DNA from: Clostridium sp. D33t1_170424_F3
GTDB taxonomy: Bacteria > Bacillota > Clostridia > Oscillospirales > Acutalibacteraceae
Assembly (NCBI RefSeq): GCF_015667585.1
Contig: NZ_JADPEG010000008.1
Coordinates: forward strand, 62,001 to 126,000
Direction of reading: 5' to 3'
Length of the DNA stretch: 64,000 nucleotides
Of the stretch, positions 1 to 9,462 are shown one piece after another. The notes beneath the pieces were generated by a model that saw only the letters and a list, made by a program, of their open reading frames with translations, was not told the DNA's origin and did not search any database. Each line of letters opens with the position of its first letter. Position 1 is the first letter of the stretch. Made by a program: the position numbers and the translations under genes.

Positions 1-821
1 GGATATAGGTCTGCATAATCCTTCCAATTCCGTGTTATTGAACCCACATTATTAACATAATTACTTTCTTGCATAGGTGGAATATTTCCTTGGTGTTCAT
101 TTAAAACAAATTTTATTGTATGTTTTCCCTCTGACCAATGAAATGGCATTTCCCACTCATAATAATATCCGGGCTCTAATGGATCAAGTTGCATATTCAA
201 ATCGGCAGAAATTTTTATATCATTCACATACATGTCTAAATAGATAAAATTAGCAACCGCAGTCCCTATATTCTCAATTTTAAAATATATTTGTGTATCC
301 TTATGCGTTGGGAATGGGTATTTTTCATACGGTGCTGTTATAGAGTAATCGCTAATACATATATCTGGAAGCCCTGCTGAAGATGCTAACGGCATAGGAG
401 AATCATAATCCTCCAAAGGCAATTTTGTATATGTTGCCTCTTCAAAAAAATCTTGACATAAACTGTACATCTCGTCTACGCTTAATTCATCTGCTTCTAA
501 ACAAAAGCGCGATAATCCAGAATCATCCTCATTGTCCTCTATTGGTACCTTAGCAATTTTAATACTTTCAACTGTACAATCCGGACTATCTTTAATTGTA
601 AGATTAGAATCCATTTGTAAGACAGTTCCACATTCATTTTTTTCATAAATTAATTCAAATTCATCTCTGTTATCCTCTAAATCTAAACTATGCTGTGCGC
701 TGTCTGGTCTATTGGTATCAATCAGATCATCAGAAGTATCAGCTGCATAGGCAGGAATTGAAATGAACATTACTGCACACGCTAATACAATAGCAGTCCA
801 TGTATATTTAAACTTTTTCAT
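1..821 (-). CDS. Secreted CARDB-like protein, 3' end outside window
   Basis: Partial gene of 273 visible codons; the stop lies beyond the window edge. The ATG at 821 follows a GAGGAGG site. The product starts MKKFKYTWTAIVLACAVMF and has a signal peptide with a likely cleavage after AYA (about residue 26). An acidic, low-complexity stretch follows. From about residue 150 there is a beta-sandwich-like segment with the alternating pattern of CARDB/adhesion domains (YFKIENIGTAVANF, PLEPGYYYEWEMPF, KHTIKFVLNE, ESNYVNN). This suggests an exported cell-surface or adhesion-related protein; no catalytic motif was seen. It is clearly AT-rich, unlike the ilv operon beside it, which points to horizontally acquired DNA. 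The CARDB assignment is by eye and moderate; the export signal is firm. Confidence 0.7.
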   Translation of the reverse strand, partial: MKKFKYTWTAIVLACAVMFISIPAYAADTSDDLIDTNRPDSAQHSLDLEDNRDEFELIYEKNECGTVLQMDSNLTIKDSPDCTVESIKIAKVPIEDNEDDSGLSRFCLEADELSVDEMYSLCQDFFEEATYTKLPLEDYDSPMPLASSAGLPDICISDYSITAPYEKYPFPTHKDTQIYFKIENIGTAVANFIYLDMYVNDIKISADLNMQLDPLEPGYYYEWEMPFHWSEGKHTIKFVLNEHQGNIPPMQESNYVNNVGSITRNWKDYADLY

Positions 822-1174
822 ATTTTCCTCCTCGTTCGTAAAAATCGTATTGGCTAATTTAAATGAACTTTCCTACCTAAACTGCATTGGAATCACCTCT
901 TACATATTAAAATTCAACATAATTACTTCTGAGCATAGATCTCTAATATTCATCAAAATAATAATACATTATATTTTTTCTCTAGTCAACATAAATCTAA
1001 GCTATTTGACTATAATTATTTTAATAAATTAGTTTTATTTATCTAAATTATTGCAGTGTTTTAATAAAGCTATCACAGCAAGCAGAAAACTTTTACTTCC
1101 AATATTACCGTTACAACCAAATGCTTAAAACTGCGCTCATACTCTGTGACAATTAAACCTCACCTAAAACACAT
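822..1174. other. Low-GC spacer with a possible four-codon leader ORF
   Basis: AT-rich upstream region of the secreted protein. At 873-887 on the minus strand a micro-ORF (ATG, three sense codons in all after it are CAG TTT AGG, then TAG) follows an AGAGGTGA site 5 nt upstream, so it could be a leader peptide. No convincing sigma-A promoter was found. Longer open frames here lack ribosome sites and are not believable genes. Confidence 0.35.
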
Positions 1175-1176
1175 AA

Positions 1177-1210
1177 AAAGCCCTTCACCGCATTTGCGGT
1201 GAAGGGCTTT
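1177..1210. terminator. Rho-independent terminator after ilvC
   Basis: A nearly perfect hairpin (arm AAGCCCTTCACCGC) is flanked by A and T runs, so it can act in both directions. On the minus strand it is followed by TTTTTATG and closes the ilvBNC operon. Confidence 0.9.
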
Positions 1211-1229
1211 CACTCTATCGCTATGTAAC

Positions 1230-2403
<1,174 letters not shown>

Positions 2404-2904
2404 TTAGCTGCCCTTTCTGCGGGCGATGGCGGAGCCCTTCTCAATGGCGAGGGCGCCCGCGCGGACAATTTCTTTGATCCCATAGGGCTTTAACAGGCTG
2501 ATGAGCGTTTCCGTGCGCTCCGTGCTGTCTGTAAACTGGAGCGTCAGGCAGTCGGTTGCGACGTCCACAATCTGGGCGCGCATCAGCTCCGCGATTTTCA
2601 TAATTTCCGCGCGCTGCTGGGCGTTGCTGCTGACTTTAATCAGCGAGAGATAGCAGCTGTAGAAGGATTCCGGCTCCAGCACGCGGACCTTAATGACCTG
2701 AATTACCTTATTGAGCTGTTTTTCCACCTGCTCGACGATGTGTTCGTCGCCGTTGACGACGATCGTAATGCGGGAGATGGTGGAATCCTCCGTCTCGCCG
2801 ACGGCGAGACTGTCGATATTGAACCCGCGGCGGGCGAACAGGCCGGAAACCTTGTACAGTACGCCGGGCTGGTTCTCCACCAGAATGGAAATCGTATATT
2901 TCAT
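2404..2904 (-). CDS. ilvN: Acetolactate synthase, regulatory small subunit
   Basis: 166 aa, typical for IlvN/IlvH. The N-terminal ACT domain (residues about 4-75, NQPGVLYKVSGLFARRGFN) binds valine in this family and confers feedback inhibition; the C-terminal ALS_ss_C domain follows (about 80-160). It pairs with IlvB, encoded immediately upstream with a 12-nt gap, so the two are translationally coupled. GGGGGAA precedes the ATG at 2904. Confidence 0.96.
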   Translation of the reverse strand: MKYTISILVENQPGVLYKVSGLFARRGFNIDSLAVGETEDSTISRITIVVNGDEHIVEQVEKQLNKVIQVIKVRVLEPESFYSCYLSLIKVSSNAQQRAEIMKIAELMRAQIVDVATDCLTLQFTDSTERTETLISLLKPYGIKEIVRAGALAIEKGSAIARRKGS

Positions 2905-2916
2905 GGCGGTTCCCCC

Positions 2917-4539
2917 TTATATGGACGGTGTTTCCGGGTCTACGCTGCACACCAGGATAAAGGCTTTTTTGCTGTCCAGCATCTTCCTTGCCAGTTCCAC
3001 CGCCTGCGCGTTGTTCTCCGCGCGCGCGGCTTCGATGCCGTAGGATTCTGCCAGCCTGACAAAGTCCGGGTTGCCGTTTTCCAGCACGGTGCCGATGTGG
3101 CGGCAGCCGTACAAACGGTCCTGAAACTCGCGGACCATGCCCAGGCGGTTGTTTTCCATGATGACGATCTTCACCGGCACGTCGTTCTGGATCAGCGTGC
3201 CCAGCTCGCACATGCACATCTGGAAGGAGCCGTCGCCGCAGACCGCGACGACCTGCCGCTTGGGCTTGGCGATCTTCGCGCCGATGGCCGCAGGGACGGA
3301 ATATCCCATGGTCCCCAGACCGCCGGAGGTGAGGAAGCGCCCCTCCTTGACGTTGAAATTGCGCGCCGCCCAGATCTGGTTTTCACCGACGTCGGCAACC
3401 AGAATCGCGTCCTCCTGCATCATTTTGGAGAGGTCGCGGATAAAGACGCGCGGTTCCACAAAGTCCTCGCGCGCTTCGCCGCGGGGCGGGTATTTCTCTT
3501 TGAGGGAAAACACATGCTCCACCCATTCCTGGGGAACGGTGTTTTCCACCTTTTCCGCCAGCGCGCCGAGCACCAGGCGGATGTCGCCCACGATCGGAAT
3601 GTGGGCTGTCATATTCTTGCCGATTTCGGCGGGGTCGATGTCAATATGGATGATCCGGGCCTTTTCCGCCAGGCTCTCCGGGGCCGCGACCGCACGGTCG
3701 CCCACGCGCGCGCCGCAGAGAATCACGAGGTCGGCCTCGCTCATCGCCTTGTTGGCGCTGGACCGCCCATGGGAACCGATCATCCCCAGATAGTACGGGC
3801 TGTCCATCGGCATCACGCCGATGCCCATCATCGTGGCCGCCACGGGAATGCCGCTGTTTTTGGCAAACGCGACCATCTGGTCGCGCGCGCCTGCCAGCAC
3901 CACGCCGCCGCCGCAGCAGATAATGGGACGTTCCGCGTCCTTGATCGCCTGCAGGGCTTTTTTGACCTGGATCGGGTGTCCCTGCGTGCGGGGCTTGTAT
4001 CCGATAATATCCGCCTTCGCGGGATAGTTAAACGCTTCGATTTCCTGCAGCTGGATATCCGTGGGGACGTCGATCAGCACCGGGCCGGGACGGCCTGTGG
4101 TGGCGATGTGAAACGCCTCCTTGAATATGCGGGGCAGTTCCGCTGCATTGTTGACCAGATAGGAATGCTTGACAAACGGCTGGCACGCGCCGGTGATGTC
4201 CGCCTCCTGAAAGACGTCGCGGCCCAGCAGCCAGGAATTGACCTGCCCGGTGATAGCGATCAGCGGGATGGAATCCATGTACGCCGTCGCGATGCCGGTG
4301 ATCAGATTGGTTGCGCCGGGGCCGGAAGTCGCCACGCAGACGCCCGGTTTTGTGCTTGAGCGGGCATAGCCGCTGGCGATATGGGCCGCGTTCTGCTCCT
4401 GACGGACCAGAACATGCTTGATCTTTGTCCGCGTGATGCAGTCGTAAAACGGGCAAATTGCGGCGCCCGGATAACCGAATATGTAGGAAACGCCCTCATT
4501 TTCCAGGCATTTCACCATGATTTCCGCTCCGCTGATCAT
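2917..4539 (-). CDS. ilvB: Acetolactate synthase, catalytic large subunit
   Basis: 540 aa ThDP-dependent enzyme that makes acetolactate from two pyruvates, or acetohydroxybutyrate with 2-ketobutyrate. The N-terminal PYR domain carries the catalytic Glu48 in VRQEQNAAH. The central domain follows, then the C-terminal PP domain with the ThDP/Mg motif GDGSFQMCMCELG...MENN. ATG at 4539 has a GGAG site. It is first in the ilv operon behind a consensus promoter with a short leader of about 80 nt, so neither a T-box nor a long attenuator is present, unlike many clostridial ilv operons. Confidence 0.97.
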   Translation of the reverse strand: MISGAEIMVKCLENEGVSYIFGYPGAAICPFYDCITRTKIKHVLVRQEQNAAHIASGYARSSTKPGVCVATSGPGATNLITGIATAYMDSIPLIAITGQVNSWLLGRDVFQEADITGACQPFVKHSYLVNNAAELPRIFKEAFHIATTGRPGPVLIDVPTDIQLQEIEAFNYPAKADIIGYKPRTQGHPIQVKKALQAIKDAERPIICCGGGVVLAGARDQMVAFAKNSGIPVAATMMGIGVMPMDSPYYLGMIGSHGRSSANKAMSEADLVILCGARVGDRAVAAPESLAEKARIIHIDIDPAEIGKNMTAHIPIVGDIRLVLGALAEKVENTVPQEWVEHVFSLKEKYPPRGEAREDFVEPRVFIRDLSKMMQEDAILVADVGENQIWAARNFNVKEGRFLTSGGLGTMGYSVPAAIGAKIAKPKRQVVAVCGDGSFQMCMCELGTLIQNDVPVKIVIMENNRLGMVREFQDRLYGCRHIGTVLENGNPDFVRLAESYGIEAARAENNAQAVELARKMLDSKKAFILVCSVDPETPSI

Positions 4540-4628
4540 AGACCCACTCCTTTATCTCTCAAACCGATGACAGCCGCACAGCGCACTGTCAAAATTCGTA
4601 TGTTTCGGTCGCTTTCGTTATTTAAAAT

Positions 4629-4657
4629 ATTATAGTATTTATCCCACGGCCCGTCAA
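4629..4657 (-). promoter_or_regulatory. Sigma-A promoter of ilvBNC
   Basis: TTGACG (4652-4657), 17-bp spacer, TATAAT (4629-4634) on the minus strand. Expected start near 4622, about 83 nt before the ilvB ATG. Confidence 0.85.
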
Positions 4658-4968
4658 GACCTTCAAAGGGACGCAAACTCGCTTTTCCGCAGCGGAACCG
4701 GCTGGAAATTTGATGCAGGACGGCGGGAAACCGCCTGCATCCCGCCGGGGCGGAGCGCCTTTTCTGTCGGAACCGCACAACAGACCTCCGCCGGGATGTG
4801 AATTTCATTAGTTAATACGCTAAATTGTCACAGAATGAAAATCTATGCAATTATTTTGTATTTTTATCCTTTTTACTGGATGTTTCATGGACGAACCTGC
4901 TGTATCCGTATGGCGCCGGATTCCGGTTTATGATAAAATGGATACGATTTTTTCCTAAGAAAGCCGCG
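4658..4968. other. Intergenic region without recognisable gene
   Basis: Between the ilv promoter and the 3' end of the small membrane protein gene. The open frames here have no ribosome binding sites. No terminator with a clear T-run was seen for the gene ending at 4969. Confidence 0.5.
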
Positions 4969-5301
4969 TCAGCGATCCTTCTGAAAATCGACGACGCGGT
5001 CCCCCTGATAGTACAGCATGCCCTGCTCCCCGGCTTGCAGCCCCGCGTAGAAGCCGGGGCCGGCGGCGAATGTCTCTGCCTTTCCGTCTATGGAAAAGGT
5101 AATCAGAAAATCGTTTTGGGTCTCCATAACGGCTCTTCTCATGGAATAAGCCTCATAGCGGACCTCTTCTTTGTGGAGAACCGTCGCATGTTTGCATTTG
5201 GGGCACTGTTTCCGTTCCCTCACGGTCAGAATCCAGTATAAAATCCCGCAGACAACGGACGCACCCCAGAGGACCAAAAATAAAATTGCGACTGTCTGCA
5301 T
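4969..5301 (-). CDS. Small membrane protein, DUF2500-like
   Basis: 110 aa if read from the ATG at 5299-5301, which is 6 nt after GGAGGGG; an ATG two codons earlier abuts that site and a longer frame has none. One transmembrane segment (about residues 3-26, ILFLVLWGASVVCGILYWIL) precedes a CxxC pair (QCPKCKH). The C-terminal half, ending in GEQGMLYYQGDRVVDFQKD, resembles DUF2500, a family of unknown function with a membrane anchor and small beta domain. Divergent from yaaO. Function unknown. Confidence 0.75.
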   Translation of the reverse strand: MQTVAILFLVLWGASVVCGILYWILTVRERKQCPKCKHATVLHKEEVRYEAYSMRRAVMETQNDFLITFSIDGKAETFAAGPGFYAGLQAGEQGMLYYQGDRVVDFQKDR

Positions 5302-5534
5302 GTTCATCCCCTCCAAAACAGATGCGTTAAACGACCGGCGGCAAGTTTTTATAACGCAATTGACCCGGGGGTATTTCTTCTGTTTTCCATATCCGGCTCC
5401 CTCCTCTTGATTGCACAATATAAAAGATCAGAATTCTAAATTTACAATGATATAATAACACTTGATTGCCGCCAACAGCAAACCTGTGTTGAAAATTTCA
5501 CCTGATTTCATTTTGATTGGAAAGGACCCTCGCC
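5302..5534. promoter_or_regulatory. Divergent upstream region of DUF2500-like gene and yaaO
   Basis: AT-rich. A plus-strand TATAAT at 5451-5456 could serve yaaO but has no good -35 at 17 bp. No unambiguous promoter for the minus gene was identified. Confidence 0.35.
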
Positions 5535-6860
5535 ATGACTGAAACACCCCTCTATACCGCCCTTTTAACCCACCAGTCCCTCCGCCGCGCGTCATTTCAC
5601 ACGCCGGGGCACAAGAGCAATCCCTCCGCATTGCCGCCAAACCTTTTGTCCCTCGACTACACGGAACTGCCGGATACGGACAGCCTGTTTGAAGCGGAAG
5701 GCCCGATTTTACAGGCGGAGGAAGCCGCCGCCGCGCTGTTTGGAACCAAACGCACGCTGTTCTCCGCCGGAGGCTGCACGCTCTGCATCCAGGCGATGCT
5801 CCGGCTGGCCGCGCCCTGCGGCGGACGCGTCCTATGCAGCCGCGTGCTGCACCGCTCGGCGGTCAACACAATGGCCCTGCTGGGATTGACGCCCGTCTGG
5901 GCCATGCCGGAGGACCTCTGTGCCGCGGTGGAACAGCATCCCGACGTCAAAGCCGTCTACATCACCAGCCCCAACTACTACGGCGAGCTGGCGGACGTCC
6001 CCGCCCTTGCGGCGGCCTGCAAAAACCACGGCATCCCCCTGCTGATGGACAACGCCCACGGGGCACACCTGTTTTTCACCGATCCGATCCTGCACCCCAT
6101 CGCGCTTGGTGCGTCGATGACAGCCTGCTCCGCGCATAAGACGCTGAACGTGCTGACCGGCGGGGCCTGGCTGCATATTGCGGACGAGCGGTTTGCAGAC
6201 GAAGCGAAGGGCGCTATGAGCCTGTTCGGCTCCACCAGCCCGTCGTACCCCATTATGGCCTCGCTCGACCTCTGCCGCGCATGGCTGGAGGAACACGGAA
6301 AAGCGGCCTTTGCCCAGCTGCAAACGCGCGTATGCAACCTGAAAGCGGCTTTGCAGTCCATGGGCCTGCATGTGCTGGGGATGGGCCCGGACGACTCTCC
6401 CCTGCGGTGGGACCCCACGCGCATCACGGTGGGCACCGCCTCCATCGGCCTGACGGGGACAGAGGCGGCGGAACATCTGCGCCGGGCAGGCTGCGAGCCG
6501 GAATACGCGGACAGCCGGTGCGTGGTCTGCATTGTGACGCCGTTCAATATGGAGGGGGATTTCGCGCGTCTGGAAGCGGGCTTCCGTGGATTGCTCCGGC
6601 ATGCGGGCGCGCCCCTTTCCGCCGGAAACACGATCGCGCAGCTGCCACCCCTTCCGCCAGTGCGCGCTTCCCTGCGGGAGGCGGTCCTGGCGAAGGCGGA
6701 GTCCGTGCCGCTGGCCTCAAGCGCCGGCCGCATCGCGGCGGAACCCGCCTGCCCCTGCCCGCCCGGCGTGCCGGTCGTGATGCCCGGGGAAGAAATTACC
6801 AGGGAGGCCGTGGAGTTTTTGCGTTCCTATGGCTTTTCCTCTATAAAAGTGCTAAAATAA
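5535..6860 (+). CDS. yaaO: PLP-dependent Orn/Lys/Arg decarboxylase family protein (YaaO type)
   Basis: 441 aa from the ATG at 5535, with AAAGGA upstream; a TTG six codons earlier overlaps that site. Fold-type I PLP enzyme: N-terminal HTPGHKSN, cofactor residues MDNAHGAH (Asp172, His175) and the Schiff-base lysine Lys202 in SAHKTLNVLTGG. The family decarboxylates basic amino acids such as arginine or lysine to polyamine precursors, but substrate cannot be read here, and at about 440 aa it is the short form without the large C-terminal wing. The location directly before darA and holB matches the Bacillus yaaO-tmk-yaaQ-holB order, except that no tmk lies between. Confidence 0.9.
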   Translation: MTETPLYTALLTHQSLRRASFHTPGHKSNPSALPPNLLSLDYTELPDTDSLFEAEGPILQAEEAAAALFGTKRTLFSAGGCTLCIQAMLRLAAPCGGRVLCSRVLHRSAVNTMALLGLTPVWAMPEDLCAAVEQHPDVKAVYITSPNYYGELADVPALAAACKNHGIPLLMDNAHGAHLFFTDPILHPIALGASMTACSAHKTLNVLTGGAWLHIADERFADEAKGAMSLFGSTSPSYPIMASLDLCRAWLEEHGKAAFAQLQTRVCNLKAALQSMGLHVLGMGPDDSPLRWDPTRITVGTASIGLTGTEAAEHLRRAGCEPEYADSRCVVCIVTPFNMEGDFARLEAGFRGLLRHAGAPLSAGNTIAQLPPLPPVRASLREAVLAKAESVPLASSAGRIAAEPACPCPPGVPVVMPGEEITREAVEFLRSYGFSSIKVLK

Positions 6861-6912
6861 AAACGATCCGGATGGCCGGATCGGATTACATAGAGAATGG
6901 GAGGCAATCATT

Positions 6913-7236
6913 ATGAAGCTGGTTCTTGCCATTGTGAATAAAGACGACAGCAGCATGGTTTCCGCTGCGCTGACCCAGGAGGGGTTCCCGGTTACAAAGC
7001 TTGCCACCACAGGCGGTTTTCTGATGGCGGGCAACACCACGTTTATCTCCGGTGTGGAGGACGACAAGGTCGACCAGGTCATCCGCATCATCGAGCAGCA
7101 GAGCAGCCGGCGCACACAGCTTGTGCCGAGCACCTCCACCATGGACATGGGGATGTATACTTCCATGCCGGTAGAAGTCACTGTGGGCGGCGCGACCATC
7201 TTTGTGCTGGACGTCGACCGTTTTGAAAAGGTATGA
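6913..7236 (+). CDS. darA: Cyclic di-AMP receptor, PII-like (DarA/PstA/YaaQ)
   Basis: 107 aa, a trimeric PII-like signalling protein that binds c-di-AMP. Diagnostic segments: MKLVLAIVNKDDS, TTGGFLMAGNTTFISGVED (T-loop region) and the C-terminal GGATIFVLDVDRFEKV. GGGAGG precedes the ATG at 6913. It overlaps holB by 4 nt (ATGA), so the pair is translationally coupled. Downstream targets of DarA are not known in general. Confidence 0.95.
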   Translation: MKLVLAIVNKDDSSMVSAALTQEGFPVTKLATTGGFLMAGNTTFISGVEDDKVDQVIRIIEQQSSRRTQLVPSTSTMDMGMYTSMPVEVTVGGATIFVLDVDRFEKV

Positions 7237-8111
7237 ATTTCGAAGGAATTTTCTGCGGCGAGGGCGTCAAGCAGAGCCTGTCCCTCGCCTTTTCTGAAAA
7301 CCGGCTGCCGCACGCGATCCTGATCGAGGGACCGGCGGGCAGCGGCAAAGAAACGCTGGCCCGTTGGATCGCAAAAGCGGCGGTCTGTACCGGGGAAGGA
7401 GAGCGCCCCTGCGGGCATTGCCCCGGGTGCATCAAGGCTGCGGCGGGTTCCCATCCGGACATCACCATCGCGGGGGGCGGAACGGCTGCCCGGTCGTTCC
7501 ACGTGGACGCGGTCCGCACCATCCGTTCGGACGCGTACATCAAGCCGAACGAAGCGCCGCGCCGCGTGTTCCTGCTGGAAAACGCGGAAACGATGTCCGA
7601 ACAGGCGCAGAACGCGTTGTTGAAGGTCTTTGAGGAACCGCCGGACCATGTATTGTTTCTTTTGACAGTCACATCCGCATCGGCGATGCTTCCCACCGTG
7701 CGGTCCCGCGCACAGCTGTTTACCCTGGAAGGGGAAACAGCCGCCGCGCCGGAGGACGCCGCGCTGTGCGCGTCTATTTGCGCCGCGATCCCCGCGGCGG
7801 CGGAAGCTGCGCTTCTGGAGCTGACCGCGCCGCTCATCCGGGACAAGGACCGCCTGCGCCGCATTTTCAAGCAGCTTTACCTGCTGTTTCGGGACGCCTG
7901 CGTCCTGCGGGCGGGCGGGGATTCCTGCCTTTCCGGCCAGCGGGAAGCGGCGGACACGCTCGCGCACGCGCTGACGCGGGACAGGCTCCTTGCCCTTTTG
8001 GAACAGGTAAAAAAGGCGCAGCGGGCACAGGAGCAAAACGCCAACGCGGCGCTTTTGGTCACCGCTTTCTGCGCGCGGCTCTGCACCGCGGCGCACGGGC
8101 GTAAAAAATAG
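7233..8111 (+). CDS. holB: DNA polymerase III subunit delta' (clamp loader)
   Basis: 292 aa AAA+ protein of the replication clamp loader. Residues 33-40 form a P-loop-like GPAGSGKE, followed by a zinc module Cys52, Cys60, Cys63, Cys66 (CTGEGERPCGHCPGC). The usual delta' segment NALLKVFEEPP is present, as is TVRSRAQ near sensor 1. The position between darA and ricT is the standard Firmicutes arrangement. Confidence 0.95.
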   Translation: MNFEGIFCGEGVKQSLSLAFSENRLPHAILIEGPAGSGKETLARWIAKAAVCTGEGERPCGHCPGCIKAAAGSHPDITIAGGGTAARSFHVDAVRTIRSDAYIKPNEAPRRVFLLENAETMSEQAQNALLKVFEEPPDHVLFLLTVTSASAMLPTVRSRAQLFTLEGETAAAPEDAALCASICAAIPAAAEAALLELTAPLIRDKDRLRRIFKQLYLLFRDACVLRAGGDSCLSGQREAADTLAHALTRDRLLALLEQVKKAQRAQEQNANAALLVTAFCARLCTAAHGRKK

Positions 8112-8159
8112 GTAAAATGGGTATCCTAACCATAGAAAAACATCGTACGGGAGGTTTGT

Positions 8160-9053
8160 ATGGCCGAGGTTATAGGCGTTCGTTTTAAAAACATGGGCAA
8201 GGTGTATTACTTTGACCCGGACGGCAACGAATTAAAACTGGGCGACAACGTGATCGTGGAAACCGCGCGCGGCGTGGAATGCGGCGAAGTCGCCATGGAG
8301 AAAAAAGAGATCACCGAAGAGGAAATCGTACAGCCGCTGAAAAAGCTGATTCGCGTGGCGACGAAAGACGACCTGAAGCGCGTGGCGGAGAATTCGATCA
8401 AAGAAAAGACCGCGTTCGGCATCTGCCTGAAAAAGATCGCGGCGCATAAGCTGGATATGAAGCTGGTCGACGTGGAATACACCTTTGACAACAGCAAGAT
8501 TTTATTTTACTTTACGGCGGACGGGCGCGTGGATTTTCGCGAACTGGTCAAGGACCTGGCGTCCGTGTTCCGCACCCGCATCGAACTGCGCCAGATCGGC
8601 GTGCGCGACGAGGCAAAGATGCTGGGCGGGCTGGGCATCTGCGGGCGGCCGTTCTGCTGCGCCACCTTTTTAAGCGGGTTCCAGCCGGTTTCCATCAAGA
8701 TGGCCAAGGAACAGGGCCTGTCCCTGAACCCGGTCAAAATCTCCGGCACCTGCGGCAGGCTGATGTGCTGCCTGAAATACGAGCAGGAGGCCTATTCCGA
8801 CCTGCTGCGCCGCACGCCCTCGGTCAATTCCGTGGTGATTACGCCGTCCGGCAAGGGCGTCGTGGTGGACCAGAATATCCTGACCGGCAAGCTGCAGGTG
8901 CGGCTGGATTCCGCGCCGGAAGCCGCGCCGCAGACCTTTACCGTTAAGCAGGTCAAGCTGGTGCGCGGCGCACGCGGCGGCGGCGAGAAACCAGCGGAAA
9001 AAGCCGCTGACAAAACAGAGCCCGAACAGCCGATGGAATCGGAAAAGAAGTAA
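8160..9053 (+). CDS. ricT: RicT/YaaT, PSP1-domain regulator of RNase Y complex
   Basis: 297 aa. In Bacillus the RicA-RicF-RicT complex carries Fe-S clusters, modulates RNase Y mRNA maturation and is needed for sporulation and competence. The PSP1 core is complete, with the cysteine clusters CGRPFCC and CGRLMCCLKYE (about residues 160-210). The C-terminal tail is charged and probably disordered. ATG at 8160 follows GGGAGGTTTGT. RicA and RicF are not in this window. Confidence 0.93.
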   Translation: MAEVIGVRFKNMGKVYYFDPDGNELKLGDNVIVETARGVECGEVAMEKKEITEEEIVQPLKKLIRVATKDDLKRVAENSIKEKTAFGICLKKIAAHKLDMKLVDVEYTFDNSKILFYFTADGRVDFRELVKDLASVFRTRIELRQIGVRDEAKMLGGLGICGRPFCCATFLSGFQPVSIKMAKEQGLSLNPVKISGTCGRLMCCLKYEQEAYSDLLRRTPSVNSVVITPSGKGVVVDQNILTGKLQVRLDSAPEAAPQTFTVKQVKLVRGARGGGEKPAEKAADKTEPEQPMESEKK

Positions 9054-9095
9054 GGTTGAATCGCTGGAATTTTTTATGAAACACACAATAAACTG

Positions 9096-9123
9096 TTGCT
9101 TTTTTGTCAATCTGTGTTAAAAT
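9096..9123 (+). promoter_or_regulatory. Promoter of the ferredoxin gene
   Basis: TTGCTT (9096-9101), 16-bp spacer, TAAAAT (9118-9123). It makes ferredoxin its own transcription unit, closed by the terminator at 9343. Confidence 0.7.
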
Positions 9124-9133
9124 AAGCTTGTAA

Positions 9134-9325
<192 letters not shown>

Positions 9326-9342
9326 TTTCATCTATGCAAGCT

Positions 9343-9375
9343 AAAAGGCGAAGCGCCAAGCGCTTCGCCTTTTTT
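9343..9375 (+). terminator. Terminator after ferredoxin
   Basis: AAAAGGCGAAGCG, 5-nt loop, CGCTTCGCC followed by six T. Confidence 0.92.
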
Positions 9376-9462
9376 GCACCTCCAGACCTGCGCGCACAGC
9401 ACGTTATACAGCATCATAAAAGAATCACATTTACACAGTGGCTGAACAAGACGTACAACGTC

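Noticed and set aside
763-1032. 89-codon plus-strand frame in the left low-GC region
   Set aside because: No ribosome site, overlaps the start of the secreted-protein gene on the other strand, and reads as hydrophobic translation of AT-rich DNA.
2740-4359. 539-codon frame antisense to ilvB
   Set aside because: Same reason; no ribosome site and Arg/His-rich nonsense composition.
4540-4622. T-box or attenuator in the ilv leader
   Set aside because: The promoter lies only about 80 nt from ilvB, too short for a T-box, and no terminator stem is present.
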